The notes beneath the pieces were generated by a model, which was not told where the DNA came from, did not search any database, and worked only from the letters and a program-made list of their open reading frames with translations. 64,000 bases of DNA from Pseudofrankia sp. DC12 (lineage in GTDB: Bacteria > Actinomycetota > Actinomycetes > Frankiales > Frankiaceae). The stretch covers positions 5,394,430-5,458,429 of the forward strand of contig NZ_KQ031391.1 of the NCBI RefSeq assembly GCF_000966285.1, written 5' to 3'. The first letter of the stretch is position 1; every line of letters begins with the position of its first letter. Of this stretch, positions 53,000 to 61,860 are shown piece by piece. Both the position numbers and the translations under genes were made by a program.

Positions 53000-54040
53000 G
53001 CGGCCAGCTGCGGCCCGAGCTGCTGCCGGCCGTCGACGAGCTGCTGCTGGCCCGCCGGGTCGCGACGGGCGCGGCGCCGGCCGACCTGATCGTGCGTGGC
53101 GGCCGGGTCCTCGCCGTGCACACCGGCGAGCTGCTCGAACGCGACGTCGTCGTCTCCGGCCGCCACATCGCCGCCGTCACCCCCCTTCGGCCGGATGACC
53201 GCCGGGGCGGCCACCGTCGAGATCGACGCGGCCGGCCTGCACGTCGCCCCGACGTTCGTCGACGCGCACCTGCACATCGAGTACACGATGCTCACCCCGG
53301 GCGAGCTGGCCCGCCTCACGGTCCCGCGCGGGACCGTCTGCGTGCTCACCGACCCGGACTGCATGGCCAACGTCGCCGGGACGGCGGGGATGGACGTCAT
53401 GCGCAGCTACTTCAAGCGGGCGTTCCACGTCGAGCTGCCGGTGCTCGACGGTCTGGTCCAGCCGGACGTCGACCGTGACGTCCTGAAGATCGCGGTGGTC
53501 GACCGCCACCACGGCGACGGGCTGACCGGGGTCGGGTTCGTGCGCGGCTTCACGCTGCGGTCCGGGGCGGTGGCGATCTCGACGAACTGCACCAACGCCA
53601 ACGTCGTGGCCGTCGGGACGAGCGACGCCGACCTGGTCGCCGCGGTGCGGGCGCTGCGCGAGCTGGGCGGCGGGTTCGTCGCCGTGGCGGACGGCGCGGT
53701 GCTCGCCGCGGTCCCGCTCCCGGTCGGCGGGCTGATGAGCGACGCCCCGTTCGAGCAGACCCGGGACGCGCTCGCCGCCGCGCAGGACGCGGCGGTGGCG
53801 CTCGGTTGCGGCATCCGTTCGCCCTATCTGGTGCTGTCGTTCGTCGGCCTGGCCGTCGTCCCCGACCTGGGGCTGACCGAGCTGGGCCTGGTCGACGCGG
53901 TCGCGCAGCGGTTCACCGACGTGGTCCTCGACCTCCGCGAGACCGGTGTGACCTGCCGCTGCCCGAGCCACGGTTACCCAGTCCACGCCCTGATGGACCC
54001 GAGCACCGCCGACGGCGGGCTCGGTCAGCGGGCGCCGTAG
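52996..54040 (+). pseudogene. ade: Adenine deaminase, frameshifted and internally deleted
   Basis: An amidohydrolase-superfamily enzyme that deaminates adenine. The first frame has LARRVATGAAPADLIVRGGRVLAVHTGELLERDVVVSGRHIAAV. After the C-run near 53189-53194 the match moves to another frame: VEIDAAGLHVAPTFVDAHLHIEYTMLTPGELARLTVPRGT. DPDCMANVAGTAGMDVM is joined directly to FKRAFHVELPVLDGLVQPDVDRDVLKIAVVDRHHG, skipping roughly 200 residues of the usual ~570-residue protein, including metal-site parts. The C-terminus (STNCTNANVVAVGTSDADLVAAVRALRELGGGFV, CRCPSHGYPVHALMDPS) is intact. Almost certainly non-functional. Confidence 0.85.
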
Positions 54041-54762
54041 GCGTCGAGGCCGAGCCAGACCGCGAGGCCGAGCGCGGCGACGGCGACCAGCAGGCGGATC
54101 ACGGTGGCAGGGGCGAGGCGCACGACCGCGGGCCCGGCGTAGCCGCCGGCGAGCAGACCGACGGCGAGCGGGCCGGCCGCGGCCCAGTGCACCGGGCCGG
54201 AGAACGCGAAGATGATCGTGGCCAACAGGTTCGCGAAGCCCGACGAGACGGTCTTGACCGCGTTGACCCGGGCCAGCGGCTCCGGCAGTGTCAGCGCGAG
54301 GACGGCGAGCATCGCGACGCCGCCACCGGCGCCGAAGTAGCCGAGATAGACCCCCACCCCGAGCACCGCCAGCCGGATCGGCAGCCCGTGCTCCTCCAAC
54401 GCGCCGGTGCCCCGGCGCACCAGGCGCGGCTGCAGCGCCAGCAGCACCCCGGCGGCCGCGATCAGCCAGGGCACCGCGAGCCGGAACGCGCCAGGCGGGG
54501 TGGTCAGCAGCAGGACGGCGCCGGCCGAGCCACCGACCAGGGTCAGCGCCCCGAACCGCAGCACGCGCGGGGCCTGCCCGGCGAGCTCGGGCCGTGAGCC
54601 GCCGACCGCGCCGAGCGCGATGAACACCAGGGCCACGGTGTTGGTGACGTTGGCGTCCAGCGGCGGCAGCCCGACCGCGAGCAGCGCCGGGTAGGACACC
54701 AGCGACGCGAGCCCAACCGTCCCGGTGATCCCCGCGAGGACTCCGGCGACGACCAGGAACAT
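54025..54762 (-). CDS. TauE/SafE-family membrane permease
   Basis: About 245 residues, eight hydrophobic helices. The two-fold pseudo-repeat of the family is seen: VLAGITGTVGLASLVSYPALLAVGLPPLDANVTNTVALVF and VGVYLGYFGAGGGVAMLAVLALTLPEPLARVNAVKTVSSGFANLLATI. These permeases move sulfite, sulfonates or other small anions out or in. Its 3' end overlaps the adenine deaminase remnant by 16 bases. A GTG six codons upstream is an alternative start; neither has a good ribosome site. Confidence 0.85.
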   Translation of the reverse strand: MFLVVAGVLAGITGTVGLASLVSYPALLAVGLPPLDANVTNTVALVFIALGAVGGSRPELAGQAPRVLRFGALTLVGGSAGAVLLLTTPPGAFRLAVPWLIAAAGVLLALQPRLVRRGTGALEEHGLPIRLAVLGVGVYLGYFGAGGGVAMLAVLALTLPEPLARVNAVKTVSSGFANLLATIIFAFSGPVHWAAAGPLAVGLLAGGYAGPAVVRLAPATVIRLLVAVAALGLAVWLGLDAYGAR

Positions 54763-55214
54763 TACGGCGGCGCCGCTCACCGCCGCGCACACGGCCCCGC
54801 GGGGGCCTCGACCTTCCCAGTTCCGGACAACTGGGCCGATCGCACCCGGCGACGCTATCCACCCGCCAGCCCGAGCGGAGCCGCTAGGAACCCCGATGTG
54901 AGCAACGAGTCCGCCTCCGGCAGCGTGGCTACTGAGGCTCCTCGCGGCGGCGAGGTTCCGTGCACGCGAGTCATACCCGGTGGTCAGAAAGATCCAGAAC
55001 GCACGACCACCAGGTCCTTCGGTCCTCCAGGCCGACGGCGACGTGCGAGTTTGGTGCTGCTGCGAGTTGCCATCCGCCGTGGTCGCGGCCCCATTCGCGC
55101 GCTCCGGAGCTGAAACGATCTCTGGGTTTCCGCTCCACCGGATCCTGGTGTGGTGGTGCACACCGGCCAAGCGGCGGCTGGCGTCAGACAGATCCTGGTT
55201 CAGGACGGTGCTGA
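54763..55214. other. Intergenic region, lower GC
   Basis: About 450 bases between the TauE-like gene and a Gfo/Idh gene. Composition is flatter than the neighbours, especially 54960-55200. A minus-strand frame through it (…LNQDLSDASRRLAGVHHHTRIRWSG…) is not GC-biased and could be decayed foreign sequence. No family recognised and no gene called. Confidence 0.4.
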
Positions 55215-56255
55215 CTACGCGATCTGCTCGTCGTCCGGGTAGTGGACGCCGACCGCGGCGCGGATGGCGTCCAGCGTCTCGGCGATCCGGATGCTCTCGG
55301 CCAGCGGCATGACGTCGCTGTCGAGGTGGCCGGCGCGCAGCCGGTCGTGGACATGCCGGACCTGATAGTGCAGCCCGATGCCGTCCAGCGGCGTGTCGAT
55401 CCGGCGCGGGGGCACCGGTTCCGCGTCGTCCGCGCCGATCCTGCTCGGCGCCGCGGGAGCGTGGACGACGACGGCCTCGGGCGCCCACATCGAGCTGGGC
55501 AGCTCGATCGAGCCGAGCGTGCCGACGACCCGGGCCGCGCCCGGCAGGTCGGCCCGCAGCGAGGACTTCGCCACGGCGAGCGCGCCGTCGGCGTAGCGCA
55601 GCACGGCGACGACGTGCTCGTCGACGCCGGTCGAGCCCAGCACCCCGCTCGCGGTCACCGCGACCGGCGTGCCGAGCAGCAGGTGCGCGAACTGGACCGG
55701 ATAGATGCCGATGTCCAGCACACTGCCGCCGGCCAGGTCCGGGTTGAACAGCCGATGGGCCGGGTCGAAGCCGGCTCGGAAGCCGAACTCGGCCTCGACG
55801 AGGAGCAGGTCGCCGATCTCCCCGGCGTCGAGGACCGAGCGCAGCGCGCGGTAACCCGGAGTGAACCGGCTCCAGACGGCCTCCATCAGGAATCGCCCGG
55901 CCTGGCGCGCGGCGGCGGCCATCGCGGCGGCCTGCGCCGCGTTCACGGCGAGCGGCTTCTCGCACAGCACGTGCCTGCCGGCGCCGAGGAACCGCAGCGT
56001 GTGAGCCAGGTGCCCGGTGTGCGGCGAGGCCACGTAGACGACGTCGACCTCGGGGTCGTCGGCCAGCGCCGCGTACGAGGCGTGCCGGCGAGGTATGCCG
56101 AGCTCGGCGCCGAACGCCTCGGCGCTCGCCGCGGCCCGCGAGCCCACGGCGACCAGCTCCGCGTCCTTGACGAGGGCGAGGTCACGGGCGAAGTCCCGCG
56201 CGATCATTCCCGTGCCGGCGATGCCCCACCGGATCCGCTCTGCCACGCCAGCCAT
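55215..56255 (-). CDS. Gfo/Idh/MocA-family oxidoreductase
   Basis: 346 residues. N-terminal Rossmann: IRWGIAGTGMIARDFARDLALVKDAELVAVGSR, then DVVYVASPHTGHLAHTLRFLGAGRHVLCEKPLAVNAAQA, where the EKP motif is the family signature. The C-terminal alpha/beta domain has GGSVLDIGIYPVQFAHLLLG. Uses NAD(P) on a sugar or related polyol; substrate unknown. GGAGCAGG precedes the ATG. It is divergent from the nitronate monooxygenase gene with a KstR-like box between. Confidence 0.88.
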   Translation of the reverse strand: MAGVAERIRWGIAGTGMIARDFARDLALVKDAELVAVGSRAAASAEAFGAELGIPRRHASYAALADDPEVDVVYVASPHTGHLAHTLRFLGAGRHVLCEKPLAVNAAQAAAMAAAARQAGRFLMEAVWSRFTPGYRALRSVLDAGEIGDLLLVEAEFGFRAGFDPAHRLFNPDLAGGSVLDIGIYPVQFAHLLLGTPVAVTASGVLGSTGVDEHVVAVLRYADGALAVAKSSLRADLPGAARVVGTLGSIELPSSMWAPEAVVVHAPAAPSRIGADDAEPVPPRRIDTPLDGIGLHYQVRHVHDRLRAGHLDSDVMPLAESIRIAETLDAIRAAVGVHYPDDEQIA

Positions 56256-56405
56256 CCTGCTCCGCCCGGCGGCCGGCCGGCAGGTGGTTCGCCCGGGGCC
56301 GGCCGGCAGGCGGCCCGCGCCTCCGCTGCTACCCGCAGGCGCCCGGACCAGGACGCGGCGACGTCCAGCACCGGTCACGGCAAAAACCGGCCGTCGCGAA
56401 AAAAC

Positions 56406-56419
56406 TAGAACGGGTTCCA
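56406..56419 (+). promoter_or_regulatory. KstR-like box
   Basis: TAGAACGGGTTCCA matches T-nn-AAC-nn-GTT-nn-A at every fixed position. It lies about 145 bases upstream of the nitronate monooxygenase start and about 150 bases upstream of the divergent oxidoreductase. Confidence 0.6.
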
Positions 56420-56563
56420 TTTGAGGGCGAAAGATGCTTGTATGCCCTCACTACCTGGCCACCGGGGCACAACCGCCGACGGGGCTGCCGGCGCCTGCGC
56501 GCCCTCGGCGCCGCCCATCCCCGGCGACATCCACCGACCGACATTCACCGACAAGGGGCCGTG

Positions 56564-57679
56564 GTGCGAACACCCATCTGTGACCAGCTCGGCATCGAGT
56601 TCCCGATCTTCGCGTTCTCCCACTGCCGGGACGTCGTGGCGGCCGTGAGCCGCGCGGGCGGGTTCGGGGTGCTCGGCGCGCTCGCGTTCAACGCCGAGGA
56701 GCTCGAGGTCGAGCTGTCCTGGATCGACGATCACGTCGACGGCAGGCCCTACGGGGTCGACATCGTCATGCCCAACGCGTACATGGGCAAGGGCGAGGGC
56801 TTCACCCGGGAGAAGATCTCCGGCCTGGTGCCCCCGGAGCACCGGGCTTTCGTGGACGGTGTCCTCGCCGAGTACGGCGTGCCGCCGCTGCCGGACGAGG
56901 CGGAGGACGGCCGGGACATCAAGGCCGCCGGGCTCGCCGTCGACCTGGAAGGCCCCGGCCAGGTCGAGGTGGCGCTCAAGCACCCGATCCGGCTGCTCGT
57001 CAACGCGCTGGGCCCGCCGCCGAAGGAGATCGTCGACCGGGCCCATGAGCACGGCATCCTGGTCGGCGCGCTCGTCGGCAGCCCTCGGCACGCCGTCAAG
57101 CAGGTCGAGCAGGGCGTCGACATCATCGTCGCCCAGGGCACCGAGGCCGGCGGGCACACCGGCGAGATCTCGACGATGGTGCTCATCCCGGACGTCGTCG
57201 ACGCGGTCGGGCCGGACGTGCCCGTGCTCGCCGCCGGCGGGATCGGCTCAGGCCGGCAGATGGCGGCGGCGCTGGCCCTGGGCGCCCAGGGCGCCTGGAC
57301 CGGCTCGATCTGGCTGACGGTCGCCGAGGCGGACACGAACCCGGTCGTGGTCGACAACCTGTTGCGGGCCGGCTCGCGGGACACCGTCCGGTCGCGCTCG
57401 ATGACCGGCAAGCCGGCCCGGCTGCTGCGCAACGCCTGGACCGACGCCTGGGAGCGGCCGGACGCGCCGAAGACGCTGCCGATGCCGCTGCAGGGCGTGG
57501 TCTGGGCCGAGGCGGCCCGCCGGTTCACCCGGGCCGGCACGCCGGAGCTCAACGGCTTCCCGGTCGGGCAGATCGTCGGCCGGATGAACGCGCGCCGGCC
57601 CGCCGACGAGGTCGTGCACGGCCTCGTCGAGGAATGGGTCGCGACCACCCAGCGCCTGTCCGGCCTGATCGAGGACTGA
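56564..57679 (+). CDS. Nitronate monooxygenase / 2-nitropropane dioxygenase-like flavoprotein
   Basis: About 371 residues, FMN TIM barrel. VRTPICDQLGIEFPIFAFSHCRDVVAAVSRAGGFGVLGALAF, VDIIVAQGTEAGGHTGEISTMVLIPDVVDAVGPDVPVLAAGGIGSGRQMAAALALGAQGAWTGSIWL are FMN-binding signatures of the family. In actinobacteria these are often lipid- or steroid-catabolic enzymes rather than nitronate oxidases. The start is the second of two adjacent GTG codons. A flavin reductase follows 35 bases after the stop. Confidence 0.87.
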   Translation: MRTPICDQLGIEFPIFAFSHCRDVVAAVSRAGGFGVLGALAFNAEELEVELSWIDDHVDGRPYGVDIVMPNAYMGKGEGFTREKISGLVPPEHRAFVDGVLAEYGVPPLPDEAEDGRDIKAAGLAVDLEGPGQVEVALKHPIRLLVNALGPPPKEIVDRAHEHGILVGALVGSPRHAVKQVEQGVDIIVAQGTEAGGHTGEISTMVLIPDVVDAVGPDVPVLAAGGIGSGRQMAAALALGAQGAWTGSIWLTVAEADTNPVVVDNLLRAGSRDTVRSRSMTGKPARLLRNAWTDAWERPDAPKTLPMPLQGVVWAEAARRFTRAGTPELNGFPVGQIVGRMNARRPADEVVHGLVEEWVATTQRLSGLIED

Positions 57680-57714
57680 GGCGGGGCTCGACATCCGGTT
57701 GGAGGCACCTCGCC

Positions 57715-58962
57715 ATGACATCGCAACCGTCGAACGACGCGAGACCAGTCGCCACGGCCTCCGGGCCGCCTCGGCCGGTCATGATCGACCCAGGGCTCTT
57801 CCGCCGGGTGCTTGGGAACTTCCCAACCGGCGTCGCGGTCATCACCGGCCTCGACGCCGGCGGTGCGCCGGTCGGGCTCGCCGTCGGGTCGTTCGTTTCG
57901 GCGTCGCTCGACCCACCGCTGGTCGCCTTCTTCCCGGACCGCTCCTCGTCGAGCTGGCCGCGGATCGCCGCCACCGGCCGGTTCTGCGTCAACATCCTCG
58001 GCTTCGACCAGGAGGCGGTCTGCCGGACGTTCGCCGTCCGGGGCGGCGACAAGTTCACCGAGCTGTCCTGGCGCTCGGCGCCGTCGGGGGCACCCGTCGT
58101 CGACGGCGTCGTCGCCTGGATCGACTGTGACCTGGAGGCGGTGCATCCCGCCGGCGACCACGACCTCGTGCTCGGGCGGGTCAGGACCCTCGACGTCGGG
58201 CGCTCCGTGCTGCCGCTGGTGTTCTTCCAGGGTGGCTATGGCCGGTTCTCGCCGCTGTCGCTCGCGGCCTGGGAAGGCGACCTGGCCGTCCAGCTGCGCA
58301 CCGCCGACCTGGCCCGGCCGCAGTTCGAGGACCTGGCCGCCCGGTTCGCCGCCGAGTGCGTCGCCAGCGCCGCGGTCGGGGACGAGATGGTCCTGGTCGC
58401 GAACGCCAGCGCCGGGTCGTCGGGGGAGCTCGCGCCCCGGGTCGGGCAGCGCATCCCGTTCCTGCCGCCGTTGGGCACCGCGTTCGTCGCCTGGGCCGGC
58501 CCGCTGGCGCGCCGGGCCTGGCTGGACCGGGCCGGCAAGGACAGCCCGCCCGGCACCGTCGCCGCGCTGGAGGAGACGCTCGCGCAGGTACGCGCGGCGG
58601 GCTACTCGGTCGGCCGTGGTCGCGACTGGCACGGCGCGCTGAACACGGTCCTCGCGAAGGCCGACCCGACCGACCCCGCCGACCCGGGCCACGACGCCAT
58701 CCGCCGGCTGATCCGGTCGCTGCCGCCCGGCTACGAGTCGCCCGCGGCGGCGTCGCCCGCGGCGGACGGGGCACGCCAGCACGCGGACGAGCTGCGCACC
58801 CTGTCCGCGCCGGTCTTCGGCCGGGACGGCACCGCCGTCCTCGTCCTCACCCTGATCGGCGTCCACCGCCCGCTCGACGGCGGCGCCGGCGACCCGGTCG
58901 CCGCGCTGCGCGCTGCCGCCGCGACCGTCACCGCCGCTCTCGGCGGCACCCAGCCGGCCTGA
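57715..58962 (+). CDS. Flavin reductase domain fused to an IclR-type ligand domain
   Basis: 415 residues. N-terminal flavin reductase (about 20-190): FRRVLGNFPTGVAVITGLDAGGAPVGLAVGSFVSASLDPPLVAFFPDRSSSSWPRI and FCVNILGFDQEAV, the pattern of HpaC/DIM6-type FMN reductases that supply reduced flavin. The C-terminal part resembles the IclR effector domain: VGQRIPFLPPLGTAFVAWAG, LAQVRAAGYSVGRGRDWHGALNTVL and ELRTLSAPVFGRDGTAVLVLTLIG. No HTH is present. It follows the nitronate monooxygenase, start after GGAGG, same transcript likely. Confidence 0.82.
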   Translation: MTSQPSNDARPVATASGPPRPVMIDPGLFRRVLGNFPTGVAVITGLDAGGAPVGLAVGSFVSASLDPPLVAFFPDRSSSSWPRIAATGRFCVNILGFDQEAVCRTFAVRGGDKFTELSWRSAPSGAPVVDGVVAWIDCDLEAVHPAGDHDLVLGRVRTLDVGRSVLPLVFFQGGYGRFSPLSLAAWEGDLAVQLRTADLARPQFEDLAARFAAECVASAAVGDEMVLVANASAGSSGELAPRVGQRIPFLPPLGTAFVAWAGPLARRAWLDRAGKDSPPGTVAALEETLAQVRAAGYSVGRGRDWHGALNTVLAKADPTDPADPGHDAIRRLIRSLPPGYESPAAASPAADGARQHADELRTLSAPVFGRDGTAVLVLTLIGVHRPLDGGAGDPVAALRAAAATVTAALGGTQPA

Positions 58963-58972
58963 CGCCAGGCCG

Positions 58973-60328
58973 CTAGCCGGTCAGCTCGGCCCGCGCCTGG
59001 CGGTGCGGACGGTCGGCCCGCAGCAGGAAGATGACCGTCGCGACCACCAGCAGCGGGCCGCAGACCAGGAGGCCGGCCTTCGGCCCGACCAGCGTCCACA
59101 GACCGCCGGCCGTGAGCGTCGCGAGCACCCGGCCGGCGCTCTGGATGCCGGCGAGCGCCCCGAACGCGGCCCGGCAGCTCTCCGGCCCGGCGAGCCGGGC
59201 CACGCCGGTGTACTCGGCGGTGTCGACCGCGCCGGCCGCCGCGCCCGCGAGCAGGAAGCAGACGGCGAGCGTGACGTTGTGGTCGGCCGTGATGGTGGCC
59301 AGGCCCAGGTAGGCCAGCAGCAGGCTCACCCCGCCGGCGGCGAGCACGAGGCCGGTCCCGGCGCGGTCCACCAGCCGCCCCACCCAGGCCGCGCAGACGG
59401 CGGCGGTCAACTGGTAGAGCCCATAGCACAGCGCCACCCGCTGGGCGGTCACGAGCGTGCCACTGGAGCCGACGACCTTGGACGCCCGCAGCAGGAGCAG
59501 GACCACCGCGATGTTGGACGCCTCGTAGCACGCGACTCCGACGAGCAGGGTGCCCAGCGCCCGGCCGCGCAGCTGGGTGATCGTGATCTGGGTCGGCGCC
59601 GTGGGCGCCTCCGGTGCGTTGGAGCGACCTCGGACCATGGCCACGGCGCTCACCACCACTGCCAGCGCGATCGGGATCGCGGCGAAGCCGATGACACCGC
59701 GCGGGCTGGTGAAACTGAGGAGAGCCACCGTGACCAGCGCGCCCACGGCCCCACCGAGGGCCCCGACCGAACGCTCGAAACCCAGCCGGCGGCCGAGCCG
59801 GGCCGGGCCGGCCGCGCTCGCCTGCTCCTCCAGCGCCGGCGTGCCCAGCCCGCGCGCCGCCCACGAGCCGGCCCGGCAGGCACCGGCCTGCCACAACGCA
59901 CCGCTGGCCGCGAGGAACCCGGCGGCCAGGGCCAGCCCGGCGCTGGCCGCCAGGTCCAGCGCGCCCCGCAGGCCGGGACGCCGGTCGGCGAGCTGGTTGC
60001 GGCCATACCGGGCGGCCGCGCCGCCGGCCCGGCCGGCCGCCTCGACGCCCGCGAGCGCGAACGGCGCGGCCCGCAGCGTGCGGGAGAAGAACGGAGCGGC
60101 CACCGCCGTCATGCACGCCAGCCCGACCGTCGACAGCAGGTAGGGCAGCCGCACGGGGTCGCGGTAGCGAATCTGGTTCCGTGCGGGCACTGCGGCGGGA
60201 GCCCCGGCCGACCGTGCGGATCCCGGCGGCCGGGCCGTTCCCGCCGGCTGGGCGGTGCCGGCCGGCTGGGTGGCCACCGCGCGGCCGTCGTCGGTGCTGT
60301 CCCGCGCGTCGGCGGGTGGGGCTGACAT
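58973..60328 (-). CDS. MFS transporter
   Basis: 451 residues with about 12 hydrophobic helices. A disordered Ala/Pro/Thr N-terminus (about 1-50) precedes the first helix. Central segments include GVIGFAAIPIALAVVVSAVAMV and ALCYGLYQLTAAVCAAWVGRLVDRAGTGLVLAAGGVSLLLAYLGL, the DRxG loop typical of major facilitator proteins. Substrate unknown. ATG chosen before the disordered region; alternatives upstream lack support. Convergent with the flavin reductase gene. Confidence 0.75.
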   Translation of the reverse strand: MSAPPADARDSTDDGRAVATQPAGTAQPAGTARPPGSARSAGAPAAVPARNQIRYRDPVRLPYLLSTVGLACMTAVAAPFFSRTLRAAPFALAGVEAAGRAGGAAARYGRNQLADRRPGLRGALDLAASAGLALAAGFLAASGALWQAGACRAGSWAARGLGTPALEEQASAAGPARLGRRLGFERSVGALGGAVGALVTVALLSFTSPRGVIGFAAIPIALAVVVSAVAMVRGRSNAPEAPTAPTQITITQLRGRALGTLLVGVACYEASNIAVVLLLLRASKVVGSSGTLVTAQRVALCYGLYQLTAAVCAAWVGRLVDRAGTGLVLAAGGVSLLLAYLGLATITADHNVTLAVCFLLAGAAAGAVDTAEYTGVARLAGPESCRAAFGALAGIQSAGRVLATLTAGGLWTLVGPKAGLLVCGPLLVVATVIFLLRADRPHRQARAELTG

Positions 60329-60442
60329 GGCGTGATCGTAGAGCCGCCGCCCCGGTCCCGAGCACGAAAGCCCCAGCCAGGACATCCGGGACGCCCAGGC
60401 TCATGATCATTGAACGACGCCAGTGGGACCGGAGGTCTGGGC

Positions 60443-61522
60443 CTAAGGCGTGACGACGGCGCGGCCGCGCAGGGTGGCCTCGTCGAGGGCGCGGTAGGCG
60501 TCGGCGACCTGGTCGAGCGTGAAGACCTCGACCAGGCTGCGGATCCGGCCGGCGGCGGCCAGCGCGATCACGGCGTGCGCGTCGGCGATCGTCGAGCCCT
60601 GGAAGGTGAAGACCTCCGCCTCGCGGGGCAGGCCGCCGTACCAGCCGGCCCGCAGCCTGCCGCCGGCGGAGCCGACCAGGCCGAACGCGCCGCAGGGGCG
60701 GACTGCGCCGATGCCTGCCGCGATCGTCGCGTCGGTGCCGACGAAGTCGAGCACGGCGGCCGCGCCGCCGCCGGTCAGCTCCTTGATCGCACCTGTGGTC
60801 ATGCCCGGGTCGTCGCCGACGCCCGGCACTGTCTCGTCCGCGCCCAGTTCCGCCGCCGTGACGAGCCGGGCGGGGGAGACGTCGACGGCGACGACGCGGG
60901 CCGGGGAACAGGCCTTCAGGTGCTGGATCGCGAACCCGCCGAGCCCGCCCGCGCCCAGCACGACCGCGGTGCTGCCCGGTTCCAGCACCGGCAGCACCCG
61001 GCGGACCGCGTGGTACGACGTGGCGCCGGCGTCGGTCAGTGGCGCGGCGGCGACCGGGTCGAGCCCGTTCAGCGGGATCAGCCCACGCACCGGCGCGACC
61101 ACGTACGGCGCGAGACCCCCGTCGCGGCCGTAGCCCCGGCCGGCGAGGCCATTCGGGCAGGCGCTGTCCCGGCCGGCCAGACAGTAGGCGCACCGGCCGC
61201 AGGACGTCGGCGAGACCAGCGCCACGGCGGTGCCGACGTCCGGCACGTCCGGCACGTCCGGCGCGTCCGGCGCGTCCGGTCCGGCCTCGACGACGGTGCC
61301 GGCGATCTCGTGCCCGAGGGTGAACGGCATCCGCCAGCCGATCAGCTCGCCGATCTCGCCGGGAATCTGGCACATCGTCAGGTCGGAGTGGCACAGCCCG
61401 CTGGCCGCGACCGCGACCAGCACCTCGCCGGGGCCAGGCTTCGGAACCTGCGTGTCGACCAGGTGCGGCGACTGTAGCCAGGCGGTGATCCGGTAGGCCG
61501 GCATGTCGCCGGTACGGGTCAT
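60443..61522 (-). CDS. Zinc-binding alcohol dehydrogenase
   Basis: 359 residues. Catalytic zinc: GLCHSDLTMCQ and LGHEIAGTVVE. Structural zinc: SCGRCAYCLAGRDSAC. Rossmann loop VVLGAGGLGGFAIQHLKACSPARVVAVDVS. A short PDAPDAPDVPDVPD insertion, made by 9-bp repeats at 61236-61280, sits between the catalytic and structural zinc regions. GGAGG precedes the ATG. A 10-bp-arm palindrome lies upstream (61544-61564). Confidence 0.87.
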   Translation of the reverse strand: MTRTGDMPAYRITAWLQSPHLVDTQVPKPGPGEVLVAVAASGLCHSDLTMCQIPGEIGELIGWRMPFTLGHEIAGTVVEAGPDAPDAPDVPDVPDVGTAVALVSPTSCGRCAYCLAGRDSACPNGLAGRGYGRDGGLAPYVVAPVRGLIPLNGLDPVAAAPLTDAGATSYHAVRRVLPVLEPGSTAVVLGAGGLGGFAIQHLKACSPARVVAVDVSPARLVTAAELGADETVPGVGDDPGMTTGAIKELTGGGAAAVLDFVGTDATIAAGIGAVRPCGAFGLVGSAGGRLRAGWYGGLPREAEVFTFQGSTIADAHAVIALAAAGRIRSLVEVFTLDQVADAYRALDEATLRGRAVVTP

Positions 61523-61543
61523 GGGACCTCCTGCGCGCGAGAC

Positions 61544-61564
61544 GACCTGACGGTCCGTCAGGTC
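61544..61564 (-). promoter_or_regulatory. Palindromic TetR-type operator upstream of the alcohol dehydrogenase
   Basis: Perfect 10-base arms GACCTGACGG and CCGTCAGGTC around one base. It lies 22 bases upstream of the alcohol dehydrogenase ATG. The TGACGG-N-CCGTCA core is typical of actinobacterial TetR operators. Confidence 0.6.
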
Positions 61565-61620
61565 TGATGTTAGCGTCGGGGCGCGCCGAGCGGACCAGCC
61601 GCGCCGCGCGTCCGTCGGCG

Positions 61621-61681
61621 CTGGTCGGCACGGAAGGACCTGGTCGGCACGGAAGGACCTGGTCGGCACGGAAGGACCTGG
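61621..61681. repeat. 19-bp tandem repeat, three copies
   Basis: CTGGTCGGCACGGAAGGAC occurs three times head to tail (61621, 61640, 61659), with a partial fourth start. It sits immediately before the amidohydrolase remnant, overlapping where its ribosome site would be. Confidence 0.85.
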
Positions 61682-61683
61682 CG

Positions 61684-61860
61684 ATGACGACGGACGGCGG
61701 GCACTCGTTCGGCGAGCTGCCGAGGATCATCAGCGTGGACGACCACGTCGTGGAGCCCGCGCACCTGTGGCGGACCGCTGCCGGCCCGGTTCCGTGACGC
61801 CGGCCCGCGGATGGAGCGGCGCCATCCGGATGCTCGGGCTCGACCTGGCCACTGGATAGA
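61684..61860 (+). pseudogene. Amidohydrolase N-terminal remnant
   Basis: MTTDGGHSFGELPRIISVDDHVVEPAHLW is the start of the actinobacterial amidohydrolase-2 family (metal-binding D-H). The frame stops at 61797, but another frame continues LPARFRDAGPRMERR (about 61768-61815), which also belongs to the family. After that the match ends. The rest of the ~350-residue protein is gone, and the acyl-CoA synthetase gene follows. Confidence 0.7.

Noticed and set aside
56749-58866. 705-codon minus-strand frame opposite nitronate monooxygenase and flavin reductase
   Set aside because: Shadow frame with no recognisable domain.
61236-61280. 9-bp repeat as a separate element
   Set aside because: It lies inside the alcohol dehydrogenase and encodes a short PDAPDV linker; ordinary low complexity.
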